Assembly: GCF_001507855.1 (NCBI RefSeq)
Contig: NZ_LGEN01000011.1
Coordinates: 1-64,000, forward strand
Direction: 5' to 3'
Length of the DNA: 64,000 nucleotides
Source: Halomonas sp. 54_146
GTDB taxonomy: Bacteria > Pseudomonadota > Gammaproteobacteria > Pseudomonadales > Halomonadaceae
Shown: positions 52,828-62,467 of the stretch, piece after piece
Position numbering within the stretch: the stretch's first letter is position 1
Layout: each line of letters starts with the position of its first letter
Program-made: the position numbers and the translations under genes
Notes under the pieces: model-generated
Database searches by the model: none
What the model was told of the DNA's origin: nothing
Seen by the model: only the letters and a program-made list of their open reading frames with translations

Positions 52828-53934
52828 TCACTCACACTCGTTTGCCGTGGCTTGCCGAACCCGCTTTTCTTCTATCTCATGAATACCTCGCGGCCAGGCG
52901 TAAACCAGCGCTTTCAGCAGCGTTGCCAAGGGAATGGCAAAGAAAATCCCCCAGAATCCCCAAATACCACCGAAGAACAGCACCGCCACAATGATAGACA
53001 CCGGATGAATATTGTTGGTTTCAGAGAACAACACCGGGGCTAATACATTGCCATCCAGCGCCTGAATCACGCCATAAGCCACTAATACATATACAAATTC
53101 TTCACCAAGGCCGAAGTGAAACCCTGCGACGGCGGCCACGGGCAGCGTTGCCACCGCCGCCCCGATATACGGCACCAACACTGAAAACCCGACCAGCACC
53201 GCCAGCAACGCCGTATAGGGCAAGCCAAAGAAAGCAAAGGTTAAGAAAGCCACCGTGCCCACAATGATAATTTCGATGAACTTACCGCGGATATAGTTGG
53301 CAATTTGATGATCCATTTCGCGCCAAATCTGCGATAGCAGCGTACGCTTTTGCGGCAGCAGCGAAAGTATAAAGCCTACCAATACGTCACGGTCTTTGAG
53401 CATAAAAAAGACCAGAATCGGCACCAGTACCAAGTAAATAATCAGTGACATAACATTACCCAGCGACGCCAGCGACAGTGTGATGGCACGCTGCCCTAGC
53501 TGACTGATTTCACGGCTTGCCACACCGATCCAGCCCTGCATTTGGTCGGGGGTAATGATGTTCGGATAGCGCGCTTGAAGATCATCCAACCAATCCTGCC
53601 CGCTGGCAAACATACGCGGCGTTTCCTGAACCAGTGCCGCCATTTGGTTCCAAATAAGCGGCATCAGAATAAACGCCAGGGTTAGCAACACGCTGATGAA
53701 GGCTAAAAATATCAAGATCACTGAAAGCAAATGCGGCACGCCGCGCCGGGTAAGCGCGCCCACGACCCCCTGGAGCAAGAAGGCAATCACCAGCGCGGTA
53801 AAAAACGGTGCCAGCATGCGCCCAAACCAAATAATGGCCGCAAAGCCTGCCACCAGCACCACCAGCATGATCAGCGCCTCCTCATCCGAGAAGTAACGCT
53901 CCACCCAGCTTTTCAGAATTGTGCGCAGAGTCAT
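52828..53934 (-). CDS. perM: AI-2E/PerM-family membrane transporter
   Basis: A 368-residue inner-membrane protein of the AI-2 exporter/PerM superfamily with about eight helices. The segment VFFMLKDRDVLVGFILSLLP near 170 and a glycine-rich stretch (VPYIGAAVATLPVAAVAGF) near 260 are typical, as is ALDGNVLAPVLFSE. Some members export autoinducer-2 and others act as Na+/H+ antiporters, so the substrate is open. Its ATG overlaps the tusA stop by four bases; tusA-perM is a frequent pair. Confidence 0.88.
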   Translation of the reverse strand: MTLRTILKSWVERYFSDEEALIMLVVLVAGFAAIIWFGRMLAPFFTALVIAFLLQGVVGALTRRGVPHLLSVILIFLAFISVLLTLAFILMPLIWNQMAALVQETPRMFASGQDWLDDLQARYPNIITPDQMQGWIGVASREISQLGQRAITLSLASLGNVMSLIIYLVLVPILVFFMLKDRDVLVGFILSLLPQKRTLLSQIWREMDHQIANYIRGKFIEIIIVGTVAFLTFAFFGLPYTALLAVLVGFSVLVPYIGAAVATLPVAAVAGFHFGLGEEFVYVLVAYGVIQALDGNVLAPVLFSETNNIHPVSIIVAVLFFGGIWGFWGIFFAIPLATLLKALVYAWPRGIHEIEEKRVRQATANECE

Positions 53935-54194
53935 GAGCGCGCATCTCCCGCTTTTCGTATCCAGTAAATATAACGATCACCGCGCTGCTCACGCCCTTCC
54001 AGCGTATGCGCGCTCTGCTCGGTAAATGACGCCATATCACGCCATGAACCTGCATCGGTTGAATGCACTTCAAGCAGCTGACCTGCCGCCAAACCCGCCA
54101 AGGCCTGCTTCGCTTTCAGTAACGGCAACGGGCAATGCAGCCCACTAGTGTCAAGCACCGTGTCGGGCTGAAAGCCCCCAGTTTGCTCAGACAT
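53931..54194 (-). CDS. tusA: TusA-family sulfurtransferase
   Basis: An 87-residue small sulfur-carrier protein. The CPxP motif is LDTSGLHCPLPLLKAKQAL, with the persulfide-forming Cys21. The two-layer alpha/beta fold is followed by the usual WIRKA-type end. TusA proteins shuttle sulfur for tRNA thiolation and cofactor synthesis. A TusA copy fused by operon to perM, rather than standing alone, may be a paralogue of the main tRNA TusA. GGGAG precedes the ATG. Confidence 0.88.
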   Translation of the reverse strand: MSEQTGGFQPDTVLDTSGLHCPLPLLKAKQALAGLAAGQLLEVHSTDAGSWRDMASFTEQSAHTLEGREQRGDRYIYWIRKAGDARS

Positions 54195-54511
54195 ACACTC
54201 CCCCTCAAAATGCCCTGCCTATTCACGGCATCGATTTAAAAATCATGCGTCATCACCGATTTTGCATAATCGATATTGCGCAAACGATGCTGTCTAGTCA
54301 TTGTTTACTATCTGGTCATTGTGTAACAAACCCAGCGGCATAGACTGTTTTTATGGACCGTCTCTATAGACCGTCTCTATAGACGGCCTATTTAGCGACT
54401 GATTTCACCAGGCTGTCGATTTAACGGCACTTCCCTGTCTTTATCAATGTCACAGCGTCTGTTCACGCCACACGGCGAACGCTGTGCCTAACCATTACTC
54501 ATGAGGATGCC
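54195..54511. other. Divergent promoter region between tusA and bepA
   Basis: 317 bases without a gene. Contains two near-copies of tctRgtcattgt (54293 and 54311, period 18) and the 13-base tandem repeat at 54356. No recognisable sigma-E type promoter for bepA was found by eye. Confidence 0.5.
54356..54386. repeat. 13-bp perfect tandem duplication with an overlapping hairpin, before bepA
   Basis: gaccgtctctata occurs at 54356-54368 and 54369-54381. The second copy plus the following gacgg can fold as CCGTC-tctata-GACGG (54371-54386). Confidence 0.85.
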
Positions 54512-55972
54512 ATGCTGCCCTTTCGTACCGCTTACCCAGGTTGGATATGTGCGTTGGCTTGCGCCTGCGGCAGCTTACTGTATAGCCCGCCAAGCGACGC
54601 CATGAACGATTACGGCCTGCCCAGCCTAGGCACTGCTTCCATGTCGGTCAGCAATGAAGAGCACCGGCTAGGTCGCGCATGGCTGCGCCAATTTCGTGCC
54701 CAAGCACCTCAGTGGCATGACCCTATCGTTAGCGATTATTTAGACAGCCTGCTGGCCCGGCTAGCGCCGCATAGCCAAATTAACGGCCTGCAAACGATTA
54801 CCGTAATGGTCGACAACCGCTCGCTTAACGCCTTTGCCGTTCCCGGCGGCGTGGTGGGGATTAACTCGGGGCTGTTCGCCTTTGCCGAGGATGAAGGTGC
54901 TTTTGTCTCAGTGCTGGCACACGAACTAGGCCACCTCTCGCAGCGCCACTACGCCCGGGGCAGCGCCCGCGCAGCACAGACCCAACTGCCCGCCATGGCG
55001 GCAATGCTCGCAGGCATGTTAATTGCGGCCAGTGGCGGCGGGGAAGCGGGCATAGCGGCCGCCATGGGTTCACAAGCAGCGTTAATTCAAGACCAACTCA
55101 GCTACTCACGCCTGTTTGAACGAGAAGCCGATAACATCGGCCTGCAAGCCATGGCCAATGCAGGCTACGACCCCAAGGCGATGGTCCGCATGTTCACAGC
55201 TATGCAGCGCATGGCACGCCTACAGGGTGACGCGCCGCCGGAATTCTTGCTCACCCACCCGGTGACTGACAGCCGTTTGAGCGCAGCACAGGATCGCGCC
55301 GCCCAGCTTAACATCGCCGATGCTTACACCAGCGACACCCTTTACGACATGATGCGCGGCCGTGCGCTGCTGAGTATCTATGCCAATACGCCACGCCAAG
55401 CTGCTGCGCGCCTTGCCCAGGAAGACGCCGAACAGGCCGCCCAGGACTATTTGGCAGCGTTGATCGCCGCGCGTAACGGCCAAACCGACAGCGCCCTACA
55501 GCGCCTAGACCAGCTTGCCCGCGAACAGCCCGACTTTGCCATGCTGCCCGCCTCTGCGGCGAGTGTCGCGCTGGAAGCCAGTCGCTACGATGAGGCGATT
55601 CAGCGCAGCCAGCGGCTGCTTCGCCTGATGCCTAACTACCTACCAGCTCAGCTGATATTGGCCGAAGCGCAGCTTCAGCGCGACCCTCAAGCGGCGTATA
55701 ACCTGCTGCGCGACATTACCGCCCAGCACCCGGAAAACCCACAGGGCTTTAACCTGCTGGCGGAAGCGGCTGGCCGCAGCGGGCATGATGGCTGGGGCCA
55801 CTTAGCGCTTGCCGAACACCTTCAACTGACTGGCCGCGTCGATCGCGGCATTAGGCAGCTCTCTATCGCCAGGGATGCCGCTGAGCGGGAAAATGACCAG
55901 CAGGCGCTGGCACGAATTGAACAGCGCCGCGAGGCCTTTATTGAGTACCGTGAGGCGCTCGAAAAATTCTAA
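54512..55972 (+). CDS. bepA: Periplasmic M48 metalloprotease/chaperone BepA (YfgC)
   Basis: A 486-residue exported protein that quality-controls outer-membrane assembly (LptD and BAM). An N-terminal signal peptide is visible (WICALACACGSLLYSPPSDA). The zinc site is His137-Glu-Leu-Gly-His141 in LAHELGHLSQRH, with the third ligand in LFEREADNIGLQAM near 205. A C-terminal tetratricopeptide-rich region of about 200 residues follows, as in E. coli BepA (487 residues). GAGG precedes the ATG. A clear terminator follows. Confidence 0.94.
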   Translation: MLPFRTAYPGWICALACACGSLLYSPPSDAMNDYGLPSLGTASMSVSNEEHRLGRAWLRQFRAQAPQWHDPIVSDYLDSLLARLAPHSQINGLQTITVMVDNRSLNAFAVPGGVVGINSGLFAFAEDEGAFVSVLAHELGHLSQRHYARGSARAAQTQLPAMAAMLAGMLIAASGGGEAGIAAAMGSQAALIQDQLSYSRLFEREADNIGLQAMANAGYDPKAMVRMFTAMQRMARLQGDAPPEFLLTHPVTDSRLSAAQDRAAQLNIADAYTSDTLYDMMRGRALLSIYANTPRQAAARLAQEDAEQAAQDYLAALIAARNGQTDSALQRLDQLAREQPDFAMLPASAASVALEASRYDEAIQRSQRLLRLMPNYLPAQLILAEAQLQRDPQAAYNLLRDITAQHPENPQGFNLLAEAAGRSGHDGWGHLALAEHLQLTGRVDRGIRQLSIARDAAERENDQQALARIEQRREAFIEYREALEKF

Positions 55973-56002
55973 CGCCGGCGCTTAATGTGTGCTGTATACA
56001 AA

Positions 56003-56031
56003 ACCCGAGCTGGCTAAGCTCGGGTGCTTTT
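56003..56031 (+). terminator. Rho-independent terminator after bepA
   Basis: ACCCGAGC and GCTCGGGT form an eight-base stem with a seven-base loop, followed by GCTTTT. Confidence 0.85.
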
Positions 56032-56067
56032 AAACAATGCTGCCTACCTGCGCCTCAACCCCGAACG

Positions 56068-57096
56068 TCAAGAATTGAAATTAAGCATGCGCTCTAAGGG
56101 CTTTAAGGCTTTCAGGCGCAGCGCCTCATCAACAAAAATTTCACCGCTGCCATCTCGCAGCGCCCCGGCCAGGTTATCCAGGGCGTTCATGGCCATCCAA
56201 GGGCAGTGCGCGCAGCTGCGGCAGGTAGCGCCATTGCCTGCTGTCGGCGCTTCAAACAGGGTTTTGCCGGGCACCGCCTGCTGCATCTTGAAAAAGATGC
56301 CTCGGTCCGTTGCGACAATCAGCTTATCGTTGGGCAGTTCTTTCGCTGCCTTGATCAACTGCGAGGTGGAGCCTGCCACGTCTGCAAGCTTCACCACCGG
56401 CTCAGGCGACTCTGGATGCACCAGTACCGCGGCATCAGGGTAGAGGCGCTTAAGGTCTTCAACGCCTTTGGCTTTAAACTCTTCGTGAACGATACAGGCA
56501 CCATCCCACATCAGCATATCAGCGCCGGTTTTTTTCTGGATATAGCCGCCCAAATGCTTGTCGGGTGCCCAAAGAATTTTCTCGCCCTTCGCCTGCAGGT
56601 GCTCAATCACCTCAACCGCAATCGAAGAGGTCACCACCCAATCCGCCCGCGCTTTAACGGCAGCCGAGGTGTTGGCATACACCACCACGGTGCGGTCAGG
56701 GTGCGCATCGCAGAACGCGGAGAACTCATCAACGGGGCAGCCAATATCCAGCGAACAGGTCGCTTCCAGCGTCGGCATCAGCACACGCTTTTCAGGCGAG
56801 AGGATCTTGGCGGTTTCGCCCATAAAGCGGACACCGGCGACAACCAGCGTGGTGGCGTCGTGGCGGGCACCAAAGCGCGCCATTTCCAATGAATCCGCGA
56901 CACAGCCGCCGGATTCTTCCGCTAGCTGCTGAATGGCATCATCGGTGTAGTAGTGTGCTACCAAAACGGCGTTATGGGCTTTCAGCAGCCGTTTGATTTC
57001 TTCAACACGGGCCTGATCTTCCGCTGGAATGCGGGTCGGGCAATAGGCTGTGGGCAGCGAAGCATCAAGCTGAGCTTGCGTAGTCATAATAGTCAT
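56068..57096 (-). CDS. nadA: Quinolinate synthase
   Basis: A 342-residue 4Fe-4S enzyme that condenses iminoaspartate and dihydroxyacetone phosphate to quinolinate. Cluster cysteines sit in [22 protein letters not shown] and [10 protein letters not shown]. It also has [19 protein letters not shown] near 55 and [16 protein letters not shown] near 200. ATG 57096 is taken; GTG 57108 and ATG 57087 are alternatives, and none has a strong ribosome binding site. Length fits the family. The upstream region has an 11-base inverted repeat around tandem repeats (57138-57210), which may be regulatory. Confidence 0.95.
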   Translation of the reverse strand: MTIMTTQAQLDASLPTAYCPTRIPAEDQARVEEIKRLLKAHNAVLVAHYYTDDAIQQLAEESGGCVADSLEMARFGARHDATTLVVAGVRFMGETAKILSPEKRVLMPTLEATCSLDIGCPVDEFSAFCDAHPDRTVVVYANTSAAVKARADWVVTSSIAVEVIEHLQAKGEKILWAPDKHLGGYIQKKTGADMLMWDGACIVHEEFKAKGVEDLKRLYPDAAVLVHPESPEPVVKLADVAGSTSQLIKAAKELPNDKLIVATDRGIFFKMQQAVPGKTLFEAPTAGNGATCRSCAHCPWMAMNALDNLAGALRDGSGEIFVDEALRLKALKPLERMLNFNS

Positions 57097-57137
57097 TGTG
57101 TCTACCACTGTGACGAACAGGGAATCCCCCTGTTAAA

Positions 57138-57210
57138 CACTGGGCCACGGCGTAGGTAAGTATCGTTCTATACCTAAGGTTTTATACCTATAGTTTTATA
57201 CCTACGCCGC
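57138..57210. repeat. Inverted repeat enclosing a 14-bp tandem array, upstream of nadA
   Basis: CGGCGTAGGTA (57138-57148) is the exact reverse complement of TACCTACGCCG (57199-57209). Between them lie tatacctaaggttt (57169), tatacctatagttt (57183) and the start of a third copy, tatacctacg (57197), which provides the right arm. It sits about 40-110 bases before nadA, where an operator or leader structure would act. Confidence 0.8.
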
Positions 57211-57394
57211 TCGTGTGTGCGCTAGGCCGATGCGTCTCTCGCGGTGGCCTAACGCTAAAAAATCCCTTCTGGACAGATTTATTCTAAACCATTTTGGCGG
57301 GAAATAGCGCTTGACTGCAAACAGATTGACACACACAGAGTGCTTTCCATGCATATATGAAACGTCTGATTAGCATACTGATGAGTCATAGCAA

Positions 57395-57427
57395 AACGCC
57401 CCTGGCAGCTAGGCTGCCAGGGGCGTT
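57395..57427 (-). terminator. Terminator of the tRNA-Lys transcript
   Basis: AACGCCCCTGGCAGC and GCTGCCAGGGGCGTT form a perfect 15-base stem with a three-base loop; on the minus strand it ends in GTTTTGC. Confidence 0.88.
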
Positions 57428-57432
57428 GAATC

Positions 57433-57508
57433 TGGTGGGTCGTGCAGGATTCGAACCTGCGACCAATTGATTAAAAGTCAACTGCTCTACCAACTGAGCT
57501 AACGACCC
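57433..57508 (-). tRNA. tRNA-Lys (TTT)
   Basis: 76 bases including encoded CCA. Acceptor stem GGGTCGT/ACGACCC, anticodon loop CTTTTAA (TTT), T arm GTTCGAATC. Identical to the copy at 57583. Confidence 0.97.
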
Positions 57509-57582
57509 AAATTTTTTGCTGCACTTACTTTTTACGCTTCAACCGTTCGCGATTAATAGCTTGGCTATTAAAAAACATTTTA

Positions 57583-57658
57583 TGGTGGGTCGTGCAGGAT
57601 TCGAACCTGCGACCAATTGATTAAAAGTCAACTGCTCTACCAACTGAGCTAACGACCC
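57583..57658 (-). tRNA. tRNA-Lys (TTT), second copy
   Basis: 76 bases including CCA, same sequence as the first copy, separated from it by 74 bases. Both are read leftward toward the terminator at 57395. Confidence 0.97.
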
Positions 57659-57854
57659 GCCTGAACGGATGCATATCTTACGCGCGCACTACTTTCATGA
57701 CAAGCGTTTTTTAACCCTAAATGACATAAATGCCACTTTTTCGTGCCTGGCATTTCACTCTATACAGTCGGTATACAGCCATTACCGCCAGGCACGCTTA
57801 CTCATTTATCTATTCACTTACCTACTTGCTTCTTACCTATTTACGCCAAAAAGC

Positions 57855-58733
57855 CTAGCGCGCTTTGCTTTTGGGTTTACGCATTGCCTGCACCGGCTTG
57901 CGTTTGTGCTTATCGCGGTTCCAACGGTTCTTCTCATCCGGCGTTAGCGCGGGCACTTTACGGGCTTCTAAGTTAGCCAGAGTGGCTAAGTCGTCCACCT
58001 CGTCTTGGGTAAGCTCGACCCATTCACCGGCTTTCGCCCGCTTATCGAGGAAGATATTGCCATAACGCACGCGTTTCAGGCGGCTAACCGTCAGCGCTTG
58101 AGACTCCCACAGGCGGCGCACTTCACGGTTGCGGCCTTCCAAAATCACCACGTGGAACCAGGTGTTAATGCCTTCGCCACCAAACTCCTGCACATCGGTA
58201 AAGCGCGCCGGGCCATCTTCCAGCATGACCCCATCGACCATCGCCACAATATGCTCACGCTTCACTTCGCCCATCACGCGAACCGCGTACTCGCGCTCCA
58301 CCTGGGTAGAGGGGTGCATCAAGCGGTTGGCCAGCTCACCATCGGTGGTGAACAGCAGCAAACCGCTGGTGTTGATATCCAAACGGCCAATGGCAATCCA
58401 GCGTTCGCCTTTCAGGCGCGGCAAGCGTTCAAAAACGGTGCGTCGCCCTTCCGGGTCTTTACGGGTGCACAGCTCGCCTTCCGGCTTGTTGTACATAATC
58501 ACCCGGCGTGGCACTTCTTCTTCCGGGCGCAGTGCCACTGGTCGATCATCAAAGCTGACTTTATCGCGCGCTTCAACGCGATCACCCAGCTTGGCCACTT
58601 GGCTGTTCACTTTTACGCGGCCAGCGGAAATTGCTGTTTCCATCTCACGCCGCGAGCCAAGGCCTGCACGGGCCAAGACTTTTTGCAGCTTTTCACTGGT
58701 AGGGGGCGTGGTGGTGTTATTACTCTGACTCAT
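57855..58733 (-). CDS. rluB: 23S rRNA pseudouridine(2605) synthase RluB
   Basis: A 292-residue pseudouridine synthase. It has an N-terminal S4 RNA-binding domain ([21 protein letters not shown], about 15-70), the catalytic motif [15 protein letters not shown] with the catalytic Asp near 120, and [20 protein letters not shown] near 205. A basic tail ends the protein, which distinguishes RluB from RluE and RsuA. GAGG precedes the ATG. Its start overlaps the scpB end by 14 bases; rluB next to scpAB is a frequent order. Confidence 0.94.
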   Translation of the reverse strand: MSQSNNTTTPPTSEKLQKVLARAGLGSRREMETAISAGRVKVNSQVAKLGDRVEARDKVSFDDRPVALRPEEEVPRRVIMYNKPEGELCTRKDPEGRRTVFERLPRLKGERWIAIGRLDINTSGLLLFTTDGELANRLMHPSTQVEREYAVRVMGEVKREHIVAMVDGVMLEDGPARFTDVQEFGGEGINTWFHVVILEGRNREVRRLWESQALTVSRLKRVRYGNIFLDKRAKAGEWVELTQDEVDDLATLANLEARKVPALTPDEKNRWNRDKHKRKPVQAMRKPKSKAR

Positions 58734-59544
58734 GGTCGTCTGACCTCACATCGGTAGTCTCCGTGCCGGCGCCGTCATCTTGTTGGCGCTTGGCACGTGC
58801 CGCGAGCCTGGCTTCTAAATCGGCAAAGCTCAGCGGCTGGGTTAACGCCGTCTCGGCGTGCGTATCGGCTATCTCAACCTTAGGTATCTCAGCCGTGGGT
58901 ATCTGTTCTTTCTGGGGAGGCGCATCCTGCACCGTTTTGGCCGTTTCGTCCAGTCCTTCAGTCGCCGTTTCAGTCAGCGCCTCGGGGGCTGCTTCAGAAG
59001 ATGCATCGTCCTCCCAGCTTGCCAGGGTGTGCATGGGCGGCAGTGCATCGAGGGTTTTTAACCCAAAATCGTCTAAAAAGCCTCGTGTAGTGGCGTACAC
59101 CGCCGGCCGGCCGGGAACATCGCGATGACCGACCACCCGAATCCAGCCGCGCTCTGCCAACGTGCGCATAATCGAGCTACTCACGCTGACCCCGCGCACT
59201 TCTTCAATATCGCCCCGGGTAACCGGCTGGCGGTAGGCGATTAACGCCAGCGTTTCCAGCAGCGCCCGTGAGTAGCGCTGGGGGCGCTCGTCCCACAGCC
59301 GCGACACCCACTGGGAAAGCCGTGGGCGAATGCGCAGCTGATAGCCCGAGACGGTTTCCAGCAGTTCCAGCGCACCCGCGGAATGGCGCTGCTGTAAACG
59401 CTCTAAGACTTGGCGAAACTCATGCCGAGAGGGGCACTCATCAACAAGAAAGAGTGTTTCCAAGCGCTCAAGAGGCAGCGGCTCACCGGCAGCCAACAGC
59501 GCTGCTTCAATAATGTCATCCAATCCAGTGGCGGCGTTACTCAT
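58720..59544 (-). CDS. scpB: Segregation and condensation protein ScpB
   Basis: A 274-residue kleisin-associated winged-helix protein that, with ScpA and SMC, organises the chromosome. The first 185 residues are the conserved double winged-helix part ([25 protein letters not shown] near 95-118, and [19 protein letters not shown] near 145-163). The remaining 90 residues are an acidic, Glu/Thr/Ala-rich tail that is longer than in many ScpB proteins and looks disordered. It overlaps scpA by four bases and rluB by 14. Confidence 0.94.
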   Translation of the reverse strand: MSNAATGLDDIIEAALLAAGEPLPLERLETLFLVDECPSRHEFRQVLERLQQRHSAGALELLETVSGYQLRIRPRLSQWVSRLWDERPQRYSRALLETLALIAYRQPVTRGDIEEVRGVSVSSSIMRTLAERGWIRVVGHRDVPGRPAVYATTRGFLDDFGLKTLDALPPMHTLASWEDDASSEAAPEALTETATEGLDETAKTVQDAPPQKEQIPTAEIPKVEIADTHAETALTQPLSFADLEARLAARAKRQQDDGAGTETTDVRSDDHESE

Positions 59545-60506
59545 GGCGTCTCCTTGCCGGGTTCGAAGGCAGGCTCACCGTAGGCGTCATCGTCTATTTC
59601 GCCCTCATCAAAAGCACCCTCTTCAAAAGTGCCCTCTTCATCGTCAGCAAGGGCAGCACGCCGCGCGCGCACATGGATCGGCGACAGCGGCGCATTCTGG
59701 ACAATTTCAATCATGGCTTCTTTGGCGAGCTCTAAAATGGCCATAAACGTCACCACGACGCCTGCGCGCCCTTCTTCCAAGCTAAACAGCGCCTCAAAAG
59801 GGGTATAACGCTGATGGGCATCATCATGACTGAGCTGTTCCATTATCTTGAGCATGCGCTCGCGGGTAGACAGCACCTCGCGACTGACCTGGTGAGCCTG
59901 CACCAGCTCGGCGCGCTTCAGAATGTCGGAAAGCGCGCTGAGCAATTCATCCAGTTCCACCTCGGGGTGAATCACTCGGGATTCCAGCGGAGGTAAGCCT
60001 ACCTGCACGCTAAACCAGTCGCGCCCCATGCGTGGTAGCGTATCCAGCGTTTCTGCCGCCTCTTTAAGGCGTTCGTACTCTTGCAAGCGACGGATAAGCT
60101 CAGCGCGCGGGTCTTCTTCCTCGTCCCCTTCCACCTTCGGCGGGCGGGGCAGCAGCGTGCGCGATTTTATCTCAGCCAGCATGGCGGCCATCAGCAGGTA
60201 CTCACCCGCCAGCTCGATCTCCATGGCCTTCATTAGCTCCACGTACTCGATGTACTGGTGGGTAATGGTCGCCACGTTGATGGTCAGAATATCCAGGTTT
60301 TGGCGACGAATCAGATAGAGCAGCAGGTCCAGCGGGCCTTCAAAGGTTTCCAAAAACACACGCAGCGCTTCCGGGGGAATATACAAATCCTCCGGCATTT
60401 GCGTAATCGGCTCGTTGAACAAACGCCCAAACGAAACCGCCACTGGCTCAGCGGTTTCAGCATCAGGGCTTTCTAGGACAGCGGTATCACTTGGCGTCTC
60501 GCTCAC
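59541..60506 (-). CDS. scpA: Segregation and condensation protein ScpA
   Basis: A 321-residue kleisin that bridges SMC heads. It has the N-terminal SMC-binding motif VFLETFEGPLDLLLYLIRRQNLDI near 50-73 and EYLLMAAMLAEIKSRTLLPRP near 105. The start codon of the frame is GTG 60506 without a clear ribosome binding site. An N-terminal acidic extension of about 45 residues precedes the conserved part, so translation could begin later. The last 40 residues are very acidic. ATGA overlap with scpB. Confidence 0.93.
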   Translation of the reverse strand: MSETPSDTAVLESPDAETAEPVAVSFGRLFNEPITQMPEDLYIPPEALRVFLETFEGPLDLLLYLIRRQNLDILTINVATITHQYIEYVELMKAMEIELAGEYLLMAAMLAEIKSRTLLPRPPKVEGDEEEDPRAELIRRLQEYERLKEAAETLDTLPRMGRDWFSVQVGLPPLESRVIHPEVELDELLSALSDILKRAELVQAHQVSREVLSTRERMLKIMEQLSHDDAHQRYTPFEALFSLEEGRAGVVVTFMAILELAKEAMIEIVQNAPLSPIHVRARRAALADDEEGTFEEGAFDEGEIDDDAYGEPAFEPGKETP

Positions 60507-60606
60507 GCGGGTCGGTTCTCTTGGTGAAGGGTAATCGGCACAGTGAACCAGTTTAGCAAAGTCGGTAGCATTCGCGTCGCTCTATTCAAGAGTAAGCACC
60601 AGCACG

Positions 60607-62445
60607 CTACCCCGCCTCCACCGCTTTGCGGTAGCGCCCGGCATAGTCAAATAGCTTGTCGCGGATTTGGAAATGGCGACCCACTTTTCGGCCTACGACA
60701 AAATCTGGGTGGCGTAGGCGGCGCTGTTCGGCAACGACTTCCTCAGCGCTTAGCGGCTGCCACTTACCCCCCGGTGCGCGCAGGTGATAGCGCAGAAAAG
60801 CGGCATAGAAGGCGCGCCGCTGAGCGGGCGTTTCCAGCGCAAACCACTCAGAAAGATGGCTGCCATCTTCGTCGTGATAGGTGACTTTTAAGCGTGGCAG
60901 GCCACGACCGTTGGTGGTCGCTTCCAGCTGCATACCGCTTACCCGTAGCACCTTGGCATCTTTCAGTTTCAGGGCATCTTTGAGCTTATCATCTGCATCC
61001 ACCAACAGCTTTTCACAGCCGTGGCAGCGGCGGGCGGCGATGTCATTTTCAGCGCCGCACTCATCGCAGACTTTAAAGCGAAATCTAAACTCACATTGAT
61101 GGCGCTTTCCTTGATCATCTTCAATTAGCCCCTGGCAACGGCGGCCAAAGTGCTCGATCACCAGATCACCGTCGCGCTTTCCCCAGTAAAGGTTGGCATG
61201 GCCGCAGGCGGGGCACTCCACCTGAACCGGTTCGCTGTCGCTATCAGGCTTCGGCTCGCCCACTTCTGGGGCATAGATATCCCAAGGGTTACCGGCGTAA
61301 TCCAGAATCAAACAGTCGCTCTTGCCCGGCGATAAGCGCAGCCCTCTACCCACCATCTGCTGATAAAGGCTCACCGATTCGGTGGGCCGCAAAATAGCGA
61401 TCAAATCCACGTGGGGCGCATCGAAGCCGGTGGTCAACACCGCGACGTTAACCAGGTATTTCAGCTGCCGCGCTTTAAACGCATCAATCAGCGCCGTGCG
61501 CTCTTGTGAAGGCGTGGCACCGGTAATTAAAGCAGCCTCTGCCCTGGGTAAATAGCCGATAATTTCTTCGGCGTGGGCCACGGTGGCGGCAAAAATCATC
61601 ACCCCTTGGCGATCAACCGCGCGTTCGATGATTTGCCCGATAATACCCGGCGTCGCCCGGTGGCCCGCCACCACACGATTAAGCGTCTCCTCCTGAAACA
61701 GGCCGCTTGAAGAGGGTTTGAGCGCTGCGAAGTCGTAGCCCTCAATGGCCATATCCAAACGCTTTGGCTCAGCAAGATAGCCTTGTTTCACCATTAAGCG
61801 CAGCGGCTGCTCGAACACGCAGTCGCGGAAAAAACTCTCTTCGCTGCCGCGCACCATGCCGTGGTGGTGGCGATAATAGATAAACCCCTGCCCCAAACGG
61901 TAAGGCGTCGCGGTGAGGCCGAGTATTTTAAGCTGTGAATTGTGTTGGCGCAGGTGCTCAATCACCTGGCGGTAGCTGGCATCTTCGTTGAGCGACACGC
62001 GATGGCTCTCATCGATCACCAGCAGGGTAAAGTTAGCGTCGTTGAAGCTCGCTAAGTTACGCACCACCGACTGCACCGAGCCAAATACCACTTGGCGGTT
62101 GGCCTCTTTGCGCTTTAAACCGGCGCTAAAAATATCCGCCTCAAGGCCATAGGCTTGATACTTGGCATGATTCTGTTCCACCAGCTCACGCACGTGAGCC
62201 AGCACCAGCACGCGCCCACGCGCCAAGCGCGCCAGCTCAGCAATCACCAGGGATTTACCGCTGCCGGTAGGCAGTACCACCAGCGCTGGCTCGCTGGAGG
62301 CACGAAAATGCACCACCACGCGTTTGACCGCCTCTTTCTGGTAGGGGCGCAGCTGGGGCGTCGCGACGGTATGAGACGTAGCATGAGACGTAGCGACGTT
62401 AGCGACAAAAGGCGGCCCGGAGGCCGCCTTGGGGTGTTGCGTCAT
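60607..62445 (-). CDS. radD: RadD-type DEAD/DEAH-box helicase (YejH)
   Basis: A 612-residue superfamily-2 ATPase of the RadD family, which acts in double-strand-break repair with RecA in E. coli. ATG 62445 is chosen with AGGTGA before it; a TTG precedes it. Walker A is [13 protein letters not shown] near 62, the DEAH-type box is [10 protein letters not shown] near 150, motif III is [11 protein letters not shown], and motif VI is [14 protein letters not shown] near 370. A zinc-ribbon-like C-terminal region follows with [13 protein letters not shown] and CHGCEK (about 410-490). Length fits E. coli RadD (586). Confidence 0.9.
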   Translation of the reverse strand: MTQHPKAASGPPFVANVATSHATSHTVATPQLRPYQKEAVKRVVVHFRASSEPALVVLPTGSGKSLVIAELARLARGRVLVLAHVRELVEQNHAKYQAYGLEADIFSAGLKRKEANRQVVFGSVQSVVRNLASFNDANFTLLVIDESHRVSLNEDASYRQVIEHLRQHNSQLKILGLTATPYRLGQGFIYYRHHHGMVRGSEESFFRDCVFEQPLRLMVKQGYLAEPKRLDMAIEGYDFAALKPSSSGLFQEETLNRVVAGHRATPGIIGQIIERAVDRQGVMIFAATVAHAEEIIGYLPRAEAALITGATPSQERTALIDAFKARQLKYLVNVAVLTTGFDAPHVDLIAILRPTESVSLYQQMVGRGLRLSPGKSDCLILDYAGNPWDIYAPEVGEPKPDSDSEPVQVECPACGHANLYWGKRDGDLVIEHFGRRCQGLIEDDQGKRHQCEFRFRFKVCDECGAENDIAARRCHGCEKLLVDADDKLKDALKLKDAKVLRVSGMQLEATTNGRGLPRLKVTYHDEDGSHLSEWFALETPAQRRAFYAAFLRYHLRAPGGKWQPLSAEEVVAEQRRLRHPDFVVGRKVGRHFQIRDKLFDYAGRYRKAVEAG

Positions 62446-62467
62446 CAATCACCTATGCTTGGAACTT

